A stretch of 64,000 bases of DNA. It comes from Kribbella caucasensis (lineage in GTDB: Bacteria > Actinomycetota > Actinomycetes > Propionibacteriales > Kribbellaceae). The translations under genes were made by a program, and so were the position numbers. The stretch's first letter is position 1; each line of letters opens with the position of its first letter. A model generated the notes under the pieces. It did not search any database. It was given only the letters and a program-made list of their open reading frames with translations, and was not told the DNA's origin. Shown in pieces: positions 20,408-29,259 of this stretch. Location: positions 1-64,000 of the forward strand of contig NZ_SNWQ01000017.1 of the NCBI RefSeq assembly GCF_004361855.1, in the 5' to 3' direction.

Positions 20408-21345
20408 CCGCGGTACGCCGTCCACATGCTGCTGATCCGGGTGCTCTGGCCGGGGGTGAACTGGTTGTAGCAGGAGTCGTACGAGTAATCCATGTAGTTG
20501 TAGATCGGGTCGAGACCGGGCAACGAGCAGGAGTCCCGGCCGGCCGGGCAGCCGCTGGTCGCGCTGCTCTGCGCCGGGGTGTCGGACACCGAGTCGTTCG
20601 TGCTGGTGCAGCCACCCTGGAACGTGTGGTACAGCCCGAACCAGTGGCCGGCCTCGTGCGTGGCCGTCTTGCCGAGGTTGAAGTTCGTCGCCGAACCGCC
20701 CGGCAGCGAGGTGTACTGCACCCGGATGCCGTCGATGCTGGGGTTGCTCGAGTAGTCCCACGGGAAGGTGGCGATACCGAGGTAGCTGAAGTTCACCAGC
20801 CAGATGTTCAGCGCGTTGGCGCCGCCCTTGCGGGTCTGCGACCGGTACGTCGTGCTCTGCCGGTCCTTGTGCCACTGGTTGTTGTTGTACCGGAACGTGC
20901 CGGCCAAGGTGAAGTTGAAGCCGGTGTTCGCCGCGGCCGAGGACTCGCCGCCGGCGAAGTCCTGGTTCAGTTCGGCGATCTGCTGCGCGATCTGCGTGTC
21001 GGTGACGTCGCCGTTGCCGGCCGAGTCACGCATCACGTGGATGTAGACCGGCACCGTGGCCGAGGCGAGCGTCCCGGCGGCCGGCGCGAGGCCGCGGGCC
21101 TTCTTGGCCTTCAGGATCTCCGCGGTGCGCGCGTCGATCGCCTTCTGCTCGGCCACGCTCAGCTCGCGGTGGTCGGCCTTCTGACCGCCACGCGCGGAGG
21201 TGCTGTTCTCCGGGGTGAAGCAGGGGTTGGTCAGCTGGTCCACTGGGAGTTTGGCCGTGGCCTGGCCGCCGAGTGGGCTGAACGCGAGCGCCGTACCGGC
21301 CAACAGCACGGCCAGGACGCGGGGACGGGTGGTGAAAGATCGCAT
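20404..21345 (-). CDS. Secreted zinc metalloprotease, M43 family
   Basis: A 313-residue secreted protease of the pappalysin/cytophagalysin (M43) group. The signal peptide ends near residue 31. The zinc motif HEAGHWFGLYH (HExxHxxGxxH) is complete and the Met-turn YNYMDYS follows. Four cysteines around CTSTND, GCPAG, SCSLPG and SCYNQF probably form disulfides. A pro-region at about residues 32-95 precedes the catalytic domain. It probably degrades extracellular protein. The gene is transcribed towards the carboxypeptidase gene in the same direction, with 52 bp between them. Confidence 0.92.
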   Translation of the reverse strand: MRSFTTRPRVLAVLLAGTALAFSPLGGQATAKLPVDQLTNPCFTPENSTSARGGQKADHRELSVAEQKAIDARTAEILKAKKARGLAPAAGTLASATVPVYIHVMRDSAGNGDVTDTQIAQQIAELNQDFAGGESSAAANTGFNFTLAGTFRYNNNQWHKDRQSTTYRSQTRKGGANALNIWLVNFSYLGIATFPWDYSSNPSIDGIRVQYTSLPGGSATNFNLGKTATHEAGHWFGLYHTFQGGCTSTNDSVSDTPAQSSATSGCPAGRDSCSLPGLDPIYNYMDYSYDSCYNQFTPGQSTRISSMWTAYRG

Positions 21346-21429
21346 GCTGCGTTCCTCCAGGATGGGGCCGCTTCGGGCGGTGCGGCCGAATCAGGTGATT
21401 TTCAGCGTCATCCCGCGAACCGCCAAGCC

Positions 21430-24321
21430 CTATCCCGTCCCACCAGTGCCTTGGCAGTACTGCGCCTCACCTAAGCCGTCCAGGACAAGATCGGCAGCGG
21501 AGAACACGACGAACAGGGTGTGTACGCCGCCAGCCGCGACCAGGTCGCACTCAGCGTCGATCCAAGTACCACGACCGGTAGGCGGAACCCGGAAGACGCC
21601 AAGCAGGTCACCGTGCATCGGATCATCGACTCGCAACTCGACTGTCGCCGGTGCCGTCCCCTGATTGGCAATGCGAGCCGTGTACTTCGAGACCACGGAG
21701 CCCAAATCGACATCATCGAAGGCCAGCCAAGCACCGGGATCCAGCGAGAGAGCGGCGTCCCCGCGATCGTCGGAGCCCGGCGTCAGCGTCATCGCGCAGT
21801 ACTGGTCGAAGCTCGACGCGGCGAGCCGGCGCATCGTCCGGGGCGGGATCCGTTCACCCTGTACGTCGATGGTGGTGGCGAGCCGGATGTCGGTGCTGGA
21901 TCGGCCGACCATGACGCTGTGCCGCGCGGCCTCGACACAGGGCCGATCCCGGGTGACATCCCAACCGGCGAGATCGGCCGCGGTGATCCGCATTGCGACC
22001 TGCCTGCTTTCGCCGGGATTCAACGAGAGCCGCTGGAAACCGCGGAGTTGGCGCAGTGGTTGTTTGACCCGCGAGCGTTGCTGATGGGCGTACAGCTGGA
22101 CCACCTCCTGCCCGGGCCGGCTGCCGGTGTTGGTAACGGTGAAGCTGACTTCCACCTCGCCGTCAGCGGGGACGGTGATCGCGTCGAGCCGGAGGTCGGA
22201 GTACGCGAACGTCGTGTAGCTGAGGCCGTGGCCGAAGGGGTAGAGCGGCGTGCCGCGGTAGTACAGGTAGGTGGCGTCCGTGGCGATGATGTCGTAGTCG
22301 AGCAGATCGGGCAGATCGGCGACGGAGTGGTACCACGTCTGCGGCAGTCGCCCGGCGGGATCCCGGTCGCCGAAGAGGATGTCGGCCAGCGCCCGGCCGT
22401 ACTCCTGACCGCCGTGCGCCGACCACAACAGGGCAGGCAGGTTCCGCTGGGCCCAATCCACCGAGAACGGGTAGCTGCTGCTCATCACCATGACCGTGCG
22501 GCAATTCGCTTGATGGACCGCGCGCACCAGCCGGTCCTGGGCGGCGGGCAGATCGAGGTCGGCGCGGTCCTCGGTCTCCCGCCCGTTCACCAGCGGATGG
22601 TTGCCGACGACAACGACTGCGCTGTCCGCCCGGGCCGCTGCCTCGGCCGCCCGAGCGGCGCCGTCGATGACGAGATCGATCTCGAAGGGTGTCGCTTCAT
22701 CCGGATCGGCGAGCGTGACCGTGCCGGTCGCGTCCACGTGCAGGTACAAGCCGCTGTTCAGTTGCCGGACCAGTGTGGTCCCGGCGGCGGTCTCGATCAG
22801 CTGGAACGTCTGCTTGACCTCCCAGCCGTTCGGGCCGGGCTGATCGGCGACCAGCTCGCCGTCCTCGGTGACGGTCAGGTGGCGGCCGGTGCGGACCGCC
22901 CGCAGGGCCCAAGCGCTGCCGCCCCAGTCGAACACGTCGAACCAGGTGTGCTCGCCGGCGTCGGCCTCGGCGCGCAGTACGGTGTCGGCGCCGATCGACA
23001 ACCACGAAGCGGAGCCCGCGATCCGGAGGGCGATCCGGTCGACGCCCTCGCAGTACTCGACTCGCTCCTGCCCGAGCCGTTCGACGATTCCGTCCAGCGC
23101 CGTGACCTGGTAGGGGAGCGTCCCGGCGTACCAGTCCGCGGTGAGGGTGTTCGCGAGCGGGCCGATGACGGCGATCCGCTGAATCGAGGCGGCGTCAAGC
23201 GGCAGGACGTGGCACTCGTGCTTCAGCAGGACGATGGACTGCCTGGCCGCCTCGTGCGCGAGGTCGCGGTGCGCGGGGCAGTTCACCAGGTCGGGCTCGA
23301 GCGTCTGGTACGGGTCGGCCAGACCGGGGTGGTGGGGCGGGGAAGGAAATTGGGACTGATCGAACTCGCCGAGGCGGAGCCGGATCGCGAGCGCATGCTT
23401 GGCGGCTGCGTCGATGTCCGCGAGCGTGATGAGGCCCCGATCGAGAGCCTCGGTGAGGTGGCGGATCGAGGGGCCGGCGTCGTTGTCGTCCTGGGTGAAG
23501 CTGTCCACGCCGGCTTTCAGGGCCGCCGCGTACGCGGTCGGACGGTCGGTGTACGCCCGCTGGAGGTCGACCAGGTTGGCGGGTGCGCCGGCGTCGCTGA
23601 CCACGAGCAGTTCGTCGTCGGTCCAGCTCCGGATGGCGTCGTTGATGAGCGGGCTGAGGTGGGCCGGCCGTCCGTTCACCAGGTTGTACGACGGCATCAC
23701 GGCGACCGCGGCACCGGCTTCGATCGGGGCCCGGAAGGCCGGCAGCTCGTACTCGTGCAGGACCCGGGGCGGAAGGTTGCTCGACGTCGTACAGCGATCG
23801 GTTTCGTTGTTGTAGGCAAGGAAATGCTTGAGCGTGGGCGCCGTCTTCAGCCGACCCGGATCGTCACCCGCCAACCCGTGCCCGTACGCCGTGGCGATGA
23901 CGCCGGTCAGCCACGGATCCTCGGAGTACCCCTCCTCGTTGCGGCCCCAGCGGGGGTCACGCAATGGGTTGACGACGGGCGCCCAGACGTTGAGTCCGAC
24001 GCCGGCCGGGTCCTTCTGATGGAAGACCCGGACCTCGTCGCCGACCGCGGACCCGACCGCGCGGACGAGCTCCGGGTGCCACGTCGTGGCGAGGCCGAGC
24101 GCCTGCGGGAAGACGGTCGCGGGACCCAGCCAGGCGACTCCGTGGAGCGCCTCGGTACCGGTCCGGAAGGAGTCGAGACCGAGGCGGTGAACCGGTGCCT
24201 GGTGCTGGTGCAGGAGGGCCAGCTTCTCCTCGGTGGTGAGCCGGCCGAGGAGGTCATCGAGCCGTTCGCCGAGCGGTCGCGTGACATCGCGGAACGGGGG
24301 AGGCGGGGCCGGAGTACTCAT
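21430..24321 (-). CDS. GH3 beta-glycosidase with inserted and C-terminal accessory domains
   Basis: A 963-residue family 3 glycoside hydrolase, probably a beta-glucosidase or beta-xylosidase. The N-terminal barrel (about 20-330) has APVVNPLRDPRWGRNEEGYS, KHFLAYNNE and the nucleophile Asp in VVSDAGAP. An insertion of about 150 residues (about 430-590, GRHLTVTEDGEL...) resembles a fascin- or trefoil-like module and splits the second GH3 domain, which resumes at AAARADSAVVVVGNH. A fibronectin-like domain (VSFTVTNTGSRPGQEVVQLY) follows, and the last 150 residues look like a CBM6-type carbohydrate-binding module. No signal peptide is seen, so it is probably cytoplasmic, acting on imported oligosaccharides. 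Two LacI-type operators lie just upstream. A 28-bp repeat is inserted in frame at residues near 325-335. Confidence 0.88.
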   Translation of the reverse strand: MSTPAPPPPFRDVTRPLGERLDDLLGRLTTEEKLALLHQHQAPVHRLGLDSFRTGTEALHGVAWLGPATVFPQALGLATTWHPELVRAVGSAVGDEVRVFHQKDPAGVGLNVWAPVVNPLRDPRWGRNEEGYSEDPWLTGVIATAYGHGLAGDDPGRLKTAPTLKHFLAYNNETDRCTTSSNLPPRVLHEYELPAFRAPIEAGAAVAVMPSYNLVNGRPAHLSPLINDAIRSWTDDELLVVSDAGAPANLVDLQRAYTDRPTAYAAALKAGVDSFTQDDNDAGPSIRHLTEALDRGLITLADIDAAAKHALAIRLRLGEFDQSQFPSPPHHPGLADPYQTLEPDLVNCPAHRDLAHEAARQSIVLLKHECHVLPLDAASIQRIAVIGPLANTLTADWYAGTLPYQVTALDGIVERLGQERVEYCEGVDRIALRIAGSASWLSIGADTVLRAEADAGEHTWFDVFDWGGSAWALRAVRTGRHLTVTEDGELVADQPGPNGWEVKQTFQLIETAAGTTLVRQLNSGLYLHVDATGTVTLADPDEATPFEIDLVIDGAARAAEAAARADSAVVVVGNHPLVNGRETEDRADLDLPAAQDRLVRAVHQANCRTVMVMSSSYPFSVDWAQRNLPALLWSAHGGQEYGRALADILFGDRDPAGRLPQTWYHSVADLPDLLDYDIIATDATYLYYRGTPLYPFGHGLSYTTFAYSDLRLDAITVPADGEVEVSFTVTNTGSRPGQEVVQLYAHQQRSRVKQPLRQLRGFQRLSLNPGESRQVAMRITAADLAGWDVTRDRPCVEAARHSVMVGRSSTDIRLATTIDVQGERIPPRTMRRLAASSFDQYCAMTLTPGSDDRGDAALSLDPGAWLAFDDVDLGSVVSKYTARIANQGTAPATVELRVDDPMHGDLLGVFRVPPTGRGTWIDAECDLVAAGGVHTLFVVFSAADLVLDGLGEAQYCQGTGGTG
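23322..23349 (+). repeat. 28-bp G-rich dispersed repeat, copy B (inside a gene)
   Basis: GACCGGGGTGGTGGGG continues as CGGGGAAGGAAA, one base from the consensus end. It lies inside the GH3 gene on the opposite strand and encodes FPSPPHHPGL between GEFDQSQ and ADPYQTL, where related enzymes pass straight from GEFD to NPY. It keeps the reading frame. Confidence 0.85.
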
Positions 24322-24345
24322 GGCGGACTCCACTGCTGGCTGGTG

Positions 24346-24359
24346 TCGAAGCGCTTCGA
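24346..24359. promoter_or_regulatory. LacI-type operator 1 of the GH3 gene
   Basis: TCGAAGCGCTTCGA is a perfect 14-bp palindrome with the central CG typical of LacI-family sites. It lies 25 bp upstream of the GH3 start. Identical sites are at 24392 and 33473. Confidence 0.85.
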
Positions 24360-24391
24360 GTGAGCATCGGAGTTCGCCGCTCTGATGATGA

Positions 24392-24405
24392 TCGAAGCGC
24401 TTCGA
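24392..24405. promoter_or_regulatory. LacI-type operator 2 of the GH3 gene
   Basis: A second identical TCGAAGCGCTTCGA, centred 46 bp from the first. Paired sites could allow cooperative binding or looping across the GH3 promoter. Confidence 0.85.
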
Positions 24406-24422
24406 CGATGGCGGTTGAAAAA

Positions 24423-24450
24423 GACCGGGGTGGTGGGGCGGGGAAGGTAT
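24423..24450 (+). repeat. 28-bp G-rich dispersed repeat, copy C
   Basis: GACCGGGGTGGTGGGG continues as CGGGGAAGGTAT. It lies in the GH3 upstream region, 18 bp beyond the second operator. It is identical to copy B over the first 26 bases except where GGAA becomes GGTA. Confidence 0.85.
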
Positions 24451-24524
24451 CAAAATCCGTCTCGGTCTGTGACGACCTTGTTACGACGGAGTGACTCAGA
24501 GGCTCGCATCCCGGTCGCGGCAGG

Positions 24525-25727
24525 TCAAGAGTTCACCGTCAACTTCGGGAGACGGCCGGAGTTCAGTGAGATCAGCGAATGGGCCGCGGCGCCGAGGGTG
24601 GTCGCGGTCCGGGGGAAGGCCGAGGGGGCGATCGTGCAGCCGCCCGCGTCGGGGGTGATGACCGACTCGGAAAGGACTTGCTCGATGGACGGGATGAGGT
24701 GGTCGGCCAGCAGGGCGTAGGAGCCGCCCAGGGTGATGGCCGCCGGGTTGAGGACGTTGACGAGCGCGGCGATGCCGTTGCCCAGGTGGGTCCCGGCTTC
24801 GGCCAGGATCTTGGTGACCGCGGCCTCGCCGGCCTCGGCCCGGCGGATCAGGTGTTCGAGCTGGACCTGTGGATCGGGATCGGCGGCGGGATCGCTGCGG
24901 GACAGGATGGCGGGCAGGCCGGCCAGCGCCTCCAGACAGCCGCGGCGACCGCAGCCGCAGAGCGGACCGTCGGCGACCAGCCGCAGGTGTCCGATCTCGC
25001 CGGCATAGCCGAGGTCACCGCGGAGCAACCGGCCGTCGGCGATCACGCCGGCGCCGATGCCGGTGTCGCCGGTCAGGTGGATCAGGTTGTCGCACCCCGC
25101 GAACGGGCCGTGCAGCTGGTCGGCCAGCGCGCCCAGATTGGCGTCGTTGTCGACCGCCACCGGGATGTCCGGACGGCCGAGGGCGGCCGTCAGCTCGGTG
25201 CGCAGCCGGACGTCCCGCCAGCCCAGGCCGGCGGCCAGGACGACGACTCCGTCCCGGTCGATCAGCCCCGGAACGCCGACCGTGATCCCCAGCACCTCGC
25301 GACCGGACGACTGGACCGTGCTGATCGCGCGGCGGGCCAGCACCGCCAGCGCGGCGATCGTCTTCGCCGGCCCGGCGTCCGCGCCCGGCCCGGCTCGGTG
25401 CCAGCGCAGCAGCTGGTCGCCGGCGGTGTCGAAGGCGAGGGCGCTGAGCCCGTTCGCGCTGACCTCCAGGCCGACCGCGGCGTATGCCGAACCGTCCAGG
25501 ACCAGCAGGGTGGCGGGCCGGCCGACGTGGTTCTGGGTCTGCTGGGTCTCGCGGACCAGTCGCCGCTCGAGCAGATCGCCGACGATGCTCGTCACGGTCG
25601 CCTTGTTCAGCCCTGTCCCGCTCGCGATCGCCGCTCGCGAACACGGCGCTTCCCGGCGCAGGAAACCCAGCACCGCGGCCAGGTTGGTGGCGCGGATGTC
25701 CGTATGGCCAGCGGTCTGTGTGATCAA
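24525..25727 (-). CDS. ROK-family transcriptional repressor (NagC/XylR type)
   Basis: A 400-residue ROK regulator: an N-terminal winged helix (DIRATNLAAVLGFLRR, GLNKATVTSIVGDLLERRLV, about residues 10-60) followed by a sugar-kinase-like domain. The ROK zinc cluster CGCGRRGCLE and the GDTGIGAGVI segment are intact. Such proteins release DNA when they bind the sugar. The frame opens with TTG at 25727; no better start is seen. It is divergent from the ABC importer operon, and a 29-bp palindrome lies between them, so it probably represses that operon and itself. Confidence 0.88.
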   Translation of the reverse strand: MITQTAGHTDIRATNLAAVLGFLRREAPCSRAAIASGTGLNKATVTSIVGDLLERRLVRETQQTQNHVGRPATLLVLDGSAYAAVGLEVSANGLSALAFDTAGDQLLRWHRAGPGADAGPAKTIAALAVLARRAISTVQSSGREVLGITVGVPGLIDRDGVVVLAAGLGWRDVRLRTELTAALGRPDIPVAVDNDANLGALADQLHGPFAGCDNLIHLTGDTGIGAGVIADGRLLRGDLGYAGEIGHLRLVADGPLCGCGRRGCLEALAGLPAILSRSDPAADPDPQVQLEHLIRRAEAGEAAVTKILAEAGTHLGNGIAALVNVLNPAAITLGGSYALLADHLIPSIEQVLSESVITPDAGGCTIAPSAFPRTATTLGAAAHSLISLNSGRLPKLTVNS

Positions 25728-25791
25728 GGTCCGTCCCGTCGAATTGTGCCTGGCTCAGTTCTACACCTTGTGGCGTCATCGGGTGTGAGTT

Positions 25792-25820
25792 AATTTGTTT
25801 GGCTACTAGCCCAACTAATT
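25792..25820. promoter_or_regulatory. 29-bp palindromic operator, probable ROK site
   Basis: AATTTGTTTGGCTA (25792-25805) and TAGCCCAACTAATT (25807-25820) pair at 12 of 14 positions around one base. The TTTGTTTGG core resembles the XylR operator of Bacillus as I remember it. It lies in the AT-rich gap between the ROK gene and the importer operon. Confidence 0.7.
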
Positions 25821-25848
25821 CTAGGTCAAGAGATCCAGGAGAGCCATC

Positions 25849-27516
25849 GTGACTGGACCAGTGGGCGGCGGCACCAGCCGCCGGACGTTCATCTCCCTGC
25901 TCGGCGCGGGCGCCGCGGTGACCGCCGGCGGCGCCACGCTGACCGGTTGCTCGGACGGCAAGTCCGGTTCGTCGACGTCCGGGCGGGCCGAGACCGAGGA
26001 CAAGCTGTCCGGGCTGCTGCCGAAGTACATCGCGTACGAGTCGGTCAAACCGGACCTGCCGGGTGAGAACGGCGCCGCGCCGGGTTTCACCAAGTACCCG
26101 GCCGAGCTGAAGCGGGCCGTCCCGGACAAGGCGGTCACGAGCGGCAAGGAAGTGTCCGCGATGACGCCGCTGTGGAGCCCGATGCCGCCCGGCCTCGGCA
26201 ACAACTCGTACTACGACGTGAACAACGAGCGGATCGGCGCGCCGGTCCGGTTCAACATCCTGAACGGCAACGACTACGGCGACAAGCTCGGCCCGATCCT
26301 TGCCGCGGGCAACGTGCCGGAGCTGCTCTGCGTCCCGGGCTGGAACATCGCCGGGCTGACCCGGTTCGGTCAGGCGGTGGACAAGCTGTTCGAGGACCTG
26401 ACGCCGTATCTGGCCGGGGACAAGGCTTCGGCGTACCCGATGCTGGCCAACCTGCCGACCAGGGCCTGGGCGTACGGCGTCTGGAACAACCAGCTCAAGG
26501 CGGTGCCGTTCCCCTCGGACGGCTTCCCCTGGATGCTGATGTATCGCAAGGACATCTGCGACCAGTTCGGCGCCGAACCGCCGAAGAACGGCGACGACCT
26601 GCTCGCGCTGGGCAAGCAACTGACCGATGCGAAGGCGAACCGCTGGGCCTTCGGCGGGGTCTCCGACGAGGTGATCCGGGCGTTCGGGGCACCGTCGGGC
26701 TGGCGCAAGGAATCTGACGGCAAGCTGGTGCACAAGATCGAGACACCGGAGTTCGAGGAGGCGGTGGCCTTCATCCGGAAGCTGTTCCAGACCGGCTACG
26801 TGCACCCCGAGGTCGTCGGCAACGCCGGCGCGGACCAGAACGCGCTGTTCGAGGGCGGCAAGCTGGTGATCCGCCAGAACGGGCTCGGTGGCTGGCAGGA
26901 GTCGCTGCAGCGCCAGGCCACGATCAACCCGAAGTACAACCCGCAGCCAGTGATGCCGTTCGCCCATGACGGCGGGACGCCGATCACCTGGGGCGGCGAC
27001 CCGGCCGGCATCTTCACCTTCGTGAAGAAGGGGCTCGGCGAGGCCCGGGTGAAGGAGCTGCTCGGCGTCCTCAACTACACCGCCGCGCCGTTCGGGACCG
27101 AGGAGAACCAGCTCTACATGTACGGGAAGGAGGGCACGCACTACACCAAACAGCCGTCCGGTGCGCCGAAGCTCACCGCTCTGGGCCAGAAGGAGGTGTC
27201 GCAGACCTACATCTTCCTCGGCGGCCGGCCGACGGCTATCACCCAGAGCGAGTACCCGGGCTACGTGCAGTCGATGAGCGAGTGGCAGAACGCGGCGGCC
27301 AAGGTGCAGGAGAAGAACCTGTTCGACGGGATCCGAGTCGAGCAGCCGGCCAAGATGGCGGCGCTCAACCAACCGTTCGACGACGCGCTGCAGGACATCT
27401 TCCGCGGCCGTAAGCCGGTCAGCGAGCTGAAGACCGCGGTCAAGGCGTGGCAGACCAACGGCGGCAACGAGGGCCGGGACTTCTACGCCAAGGTACTCAG
27501 TGACAACGGTCGCTAA
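25849..27516 (+). CDS. Oligosaccharide-binding lipoprotein of ABC importer
   Basis: A 555-residue solute-binding lipoprotein of the large LplA-like type, which binds oligosaccharides outside the membrane. It has a twin-arginine signal (SRRTFISLL, residues 10-18) and a lipobox LTGC with Cys34. The GTG start is preceded by CCAGGAGAG. The permease genes follow; the first overlaps its 3' end by 17 bp. Given the GH74 gene in the same operon, xyloglucan oligosaccharides are the likely ligand (inference). Confidence 0.85.
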   Translation: MTGPVGGGTSRRTFISLLGAGAAVTAGGATLTGCSDGKSGSSTSGRAETEDKLSGLLPKYIAYESVKPDLPGENGAAPGFTKYPAELKRAVPDKAVTSGKEVSAMTPLWSPMPPGLGNNSYYDVNNERIGAPVRFNILNGNDYGDKLGPILAAGNVPELLCVPGWNIAGLTRFGQAVDKLFEDLTPYLAGDKASAYPMLANLPTRAWAYGVWNNQLKAVPFPSDGFPWMLMYRKDICDQFGAEPPKNGDDLLALGKQLTDAKANRWAFGGVSDEVIRAFGAPSGWRKESDGKLVHKIETPEFEEAVAFIRKLFQTGYVHPEVVGNAGADQNALFEGGKLVIRQNGLGGWQESLQRQATINPKYNPQPVMPFAHDGGTPITWGGDPAGIFTFVKKGLGEARVKELLGVLNYTAAPFGTEENQLYMYGKEGTHYTKQPSGAPKLTALGQKEVSQTYIFLGGRPTAITQSEYPGYVQSMSEWQNAAAKVQEKNLFDGIRVEQPAKMAALNQPFDDALQDIFRGRKPVSELKTAVKAWQTNGGNEGRDFYAKVLSDNGR

Positions 27517-28501
27517 GCGTCCAGTGAGCGCGGACCCGGTGGTCGAGGCACGGGCCGGCACCGGGTCGGGTGGACGACGCCGTCGCGGTGGCGCGGGGTT
27601 TCGGCATCGGTTGCGTCGGGACTGGCCCTTGCTGTTGATGGTCTTGCCGGTGGTCGTGCTGCTCGGGGTGTTCCACTACTTCCCGACCCTCGGCAACGTG
27701 ATCGCGTTCCAGGACTACTCCCCGTACGCCGGGATCCGGGACAGCGAGTTCATCGGGCTGGCCAACTTCAGCCGGATGTTCGCCGAACCCGCCTTCTGGA
27801 CGGCGGTGCTCAACACCCTGTCGATCACCGCGGTCCAGCTGGTGTTCTTCTTCCCGATCCCGATCGCGTTGGCCCTGCTGCTCAACAGCGTGCTGTCGGT
27901 CCGGTTGCGCACCTTGATCCAGGGCGTCGTGTACCTCCCGCATTTCTTCTCCTGGGTACTGGTCGTCTCGTTGTTCCAGCAGATGATCGGCGGAGCCGGG
28001 CTGCTGGCCCAGTCGCTGCGGGCGAATGGGTACGAGGCCATCGACCTGATGACCAAACCCCACACGTTCATCCTGCTGGTGACCGCGCAGTCGATCTGGA
28101 AGGACGCCGGCTGGGGCATGATCGTGTTCCTCGCCGCCCTCAGCACGATCAACCCCGCCCTGTACGAGGCCGCGGCGGCCGACGGCGCGAACCGGCGGCG
28201 CAGGTTGTGGCACATCACGCTGCCCGGGCTCCGACCGGTGATCGTGCTGCTGCTCATCCTCCGGCTCGGCGACGCGCTGACGGTCGGCTTCGAGCAGTTC
28301 ATCCTGCAGCGCAGCGCCGTCGGTGGCAACGCGGCTGAGGTGCTCGACACCTACGTCTACTACCAGGGCCTGCTGGTCGGCGATTTCGGGTACGGCGCCG
28401 CGGCCGGCCTCTTCAAGGGCGTCGTCGGACTCGTCCTGGTCCTGGTGGCCAATCGATTCGCCCATCTCGTGGGTGAGCAGGGGGTGTATTCCCGATCTTG
28501 A
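27500..28501 (+). CDS. ABC sugar permease (LplB-like)
   Basis: A 333-residue MalF-like permease with six membrane spans and an EAA loop reading EAAAADGAN. The GTG start lies inside the last codons of the binding-protein gene. The end is remarkable: the native junction was probably CGATCATGACC, with stop and next start overlapping as ATGA. An IS605-type element now begins straight after CCCGATC. Its first bases TTGA complete the Ser codon TCT and give a new TGA, so the protein still ends YSRS. Confidence 0.88.
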   Translation: MTTVAKRPVSADPVVEARAGTGSGGRRRRGGAGFRHRLRRDWPLLLMVLPVVVLLGVFHYFPTLGNVIAFQDYSPYAGIRDSEFIGLANFSRMFAEPAFWTAVLNTLSITAVQLVFFFPIPIALALLLNSVLSVRLRTLIQGVVYLPHFFSWVLVVSLFQQMIGGAGLLAQSLRANGYEAIDLMTKPHTFILLVTAQSIWKDAGWGMIVFLAALSTINPALYEAAAADGANRRRRLWHITLPGLRPVIVLLLILRLGDALTVGFEQFILQRSAVGGNAAEVLDTYVYYQGLLVGDFGYGAAAGLFKGVVGLVLVLVANRFAHLVGEQGVYSRS

Positions 28502-29252
28502 CGTCCTCCCCGCCCTGAGGGACGGGGATTCCAACTACTACGTGGAGGTAGTGTGTTGAGGTTCACGCTTCGGCGAGACGCGTGGTGGCGTCTCTCGGCG
28601 TGCGCTGACGGCCCGTCCGGCCGCGATGTTGGCTGCCGCGTTCACGTCCGCGTTCGCCCGGTGTCCGCAGGCTGCGCACCGGAACACCGCTTGGCTCTCG
28701 CGGTTGTCCGGTGCGGTTCCCGACGCCAAGTCGTACCGGATCAGCCGGAACCGGACCCGGCCGACCTTGGGCACGCTGACCGCGGCCCACTTGCGGTTCA
28801 GCTTGACGATCCGGGACGCCTGGCGGCCGACGATCCGGAACCCCTCGTGCAGCCCGGCTTTGCGCCAGGTCGGCCGCCGATGGGTCCCTGCGTAGAAGTT
28901 CCGGACGGCCTGGTCGAAGTCGCGCAGCGCCTGCTGCTGGACGGTCTGCGACCCGGCGCGCAGCCAGCCGAACGCGGCCCGGGCCTCGGTCAACTGTCGG
29001 CACTGCTCGACGTATCCCGGTGTTGGGCCCTTGTCGGGGGTCCACATGGACCATTGCTCGAGCGCCAGGTTCCAGACGTACCGGGCCTGCCGGCACTGCT
29101 CCAGCAACGCAATCTGCTGCGCGGGTGTCGGGTACATCCGGTAGCGGGACATGCCACTTACCCAATCAGGCGGGACCGACAATCCCCGATCCCCGAAGGG
29201 AGGGAGTCGCGGTTCCTCCCCGCCCTCAAAGACGGGGCCTTCCCGCGACCAA
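28498..29252 (-). mobile_element. Deleted TnpB-type IS605-like element, copy 1
   Basis: This 755-bp relative of the element at 33755-35092 keeps both ends: TTGACGTCCTCCCCGCCCTG at the left and a matching GGAGGA/GGGCGGGG hairpin before CGCGACCAA at the right. The interior has lost about 600 bp. CCCGATC occurs directly on both sides (28491-28497 and 29253-29259). It separates two permease genes of one operon. The left end, downstream of tnpB, has the hairpin shape of an omega-RNA 3' end. Confidence 0.8.
28538..29152 (-). pseudogene. TnpB remnant with internal deletion
   Basis: The frame starts MSRYRMYPTPAQQ and stays open to a TAG at 28538 (204 residues). It joins the first about 140 residues of TnpB directly to the last about 65. 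The RuvC-I Asp and RuvC-II Glu segments and half of the zinc finger are missing, while FRCAACGHRANADVNAA with the RuvC-III Asp remains. Nuclease activity is not expected. At the junction about 30 bp are present in inverted orientation relative to the intact copy. Confidence 0.8.
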
Positions 29253-29259
29253 CCCGATC

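Noticed and set aside
21520-24363. A 947-codon open frame on the plus strand
   Set aside because: It is antisense to the GH3 gene, has no recognisable domain and the Arg/Gly/Val-rich composition of GC-rich shadow frames. The same holds for long frames at 3246-5015 (minus), 25015-27561 (minus) and 11933-13573 (plus).
28491-29259. CCCGATC direct repeats as proof of target-site duplication
   Set aside because: Elements of this superfamily normally insert without duplication, and the second copy has no such repeat; LE-like sequence may extend into it.
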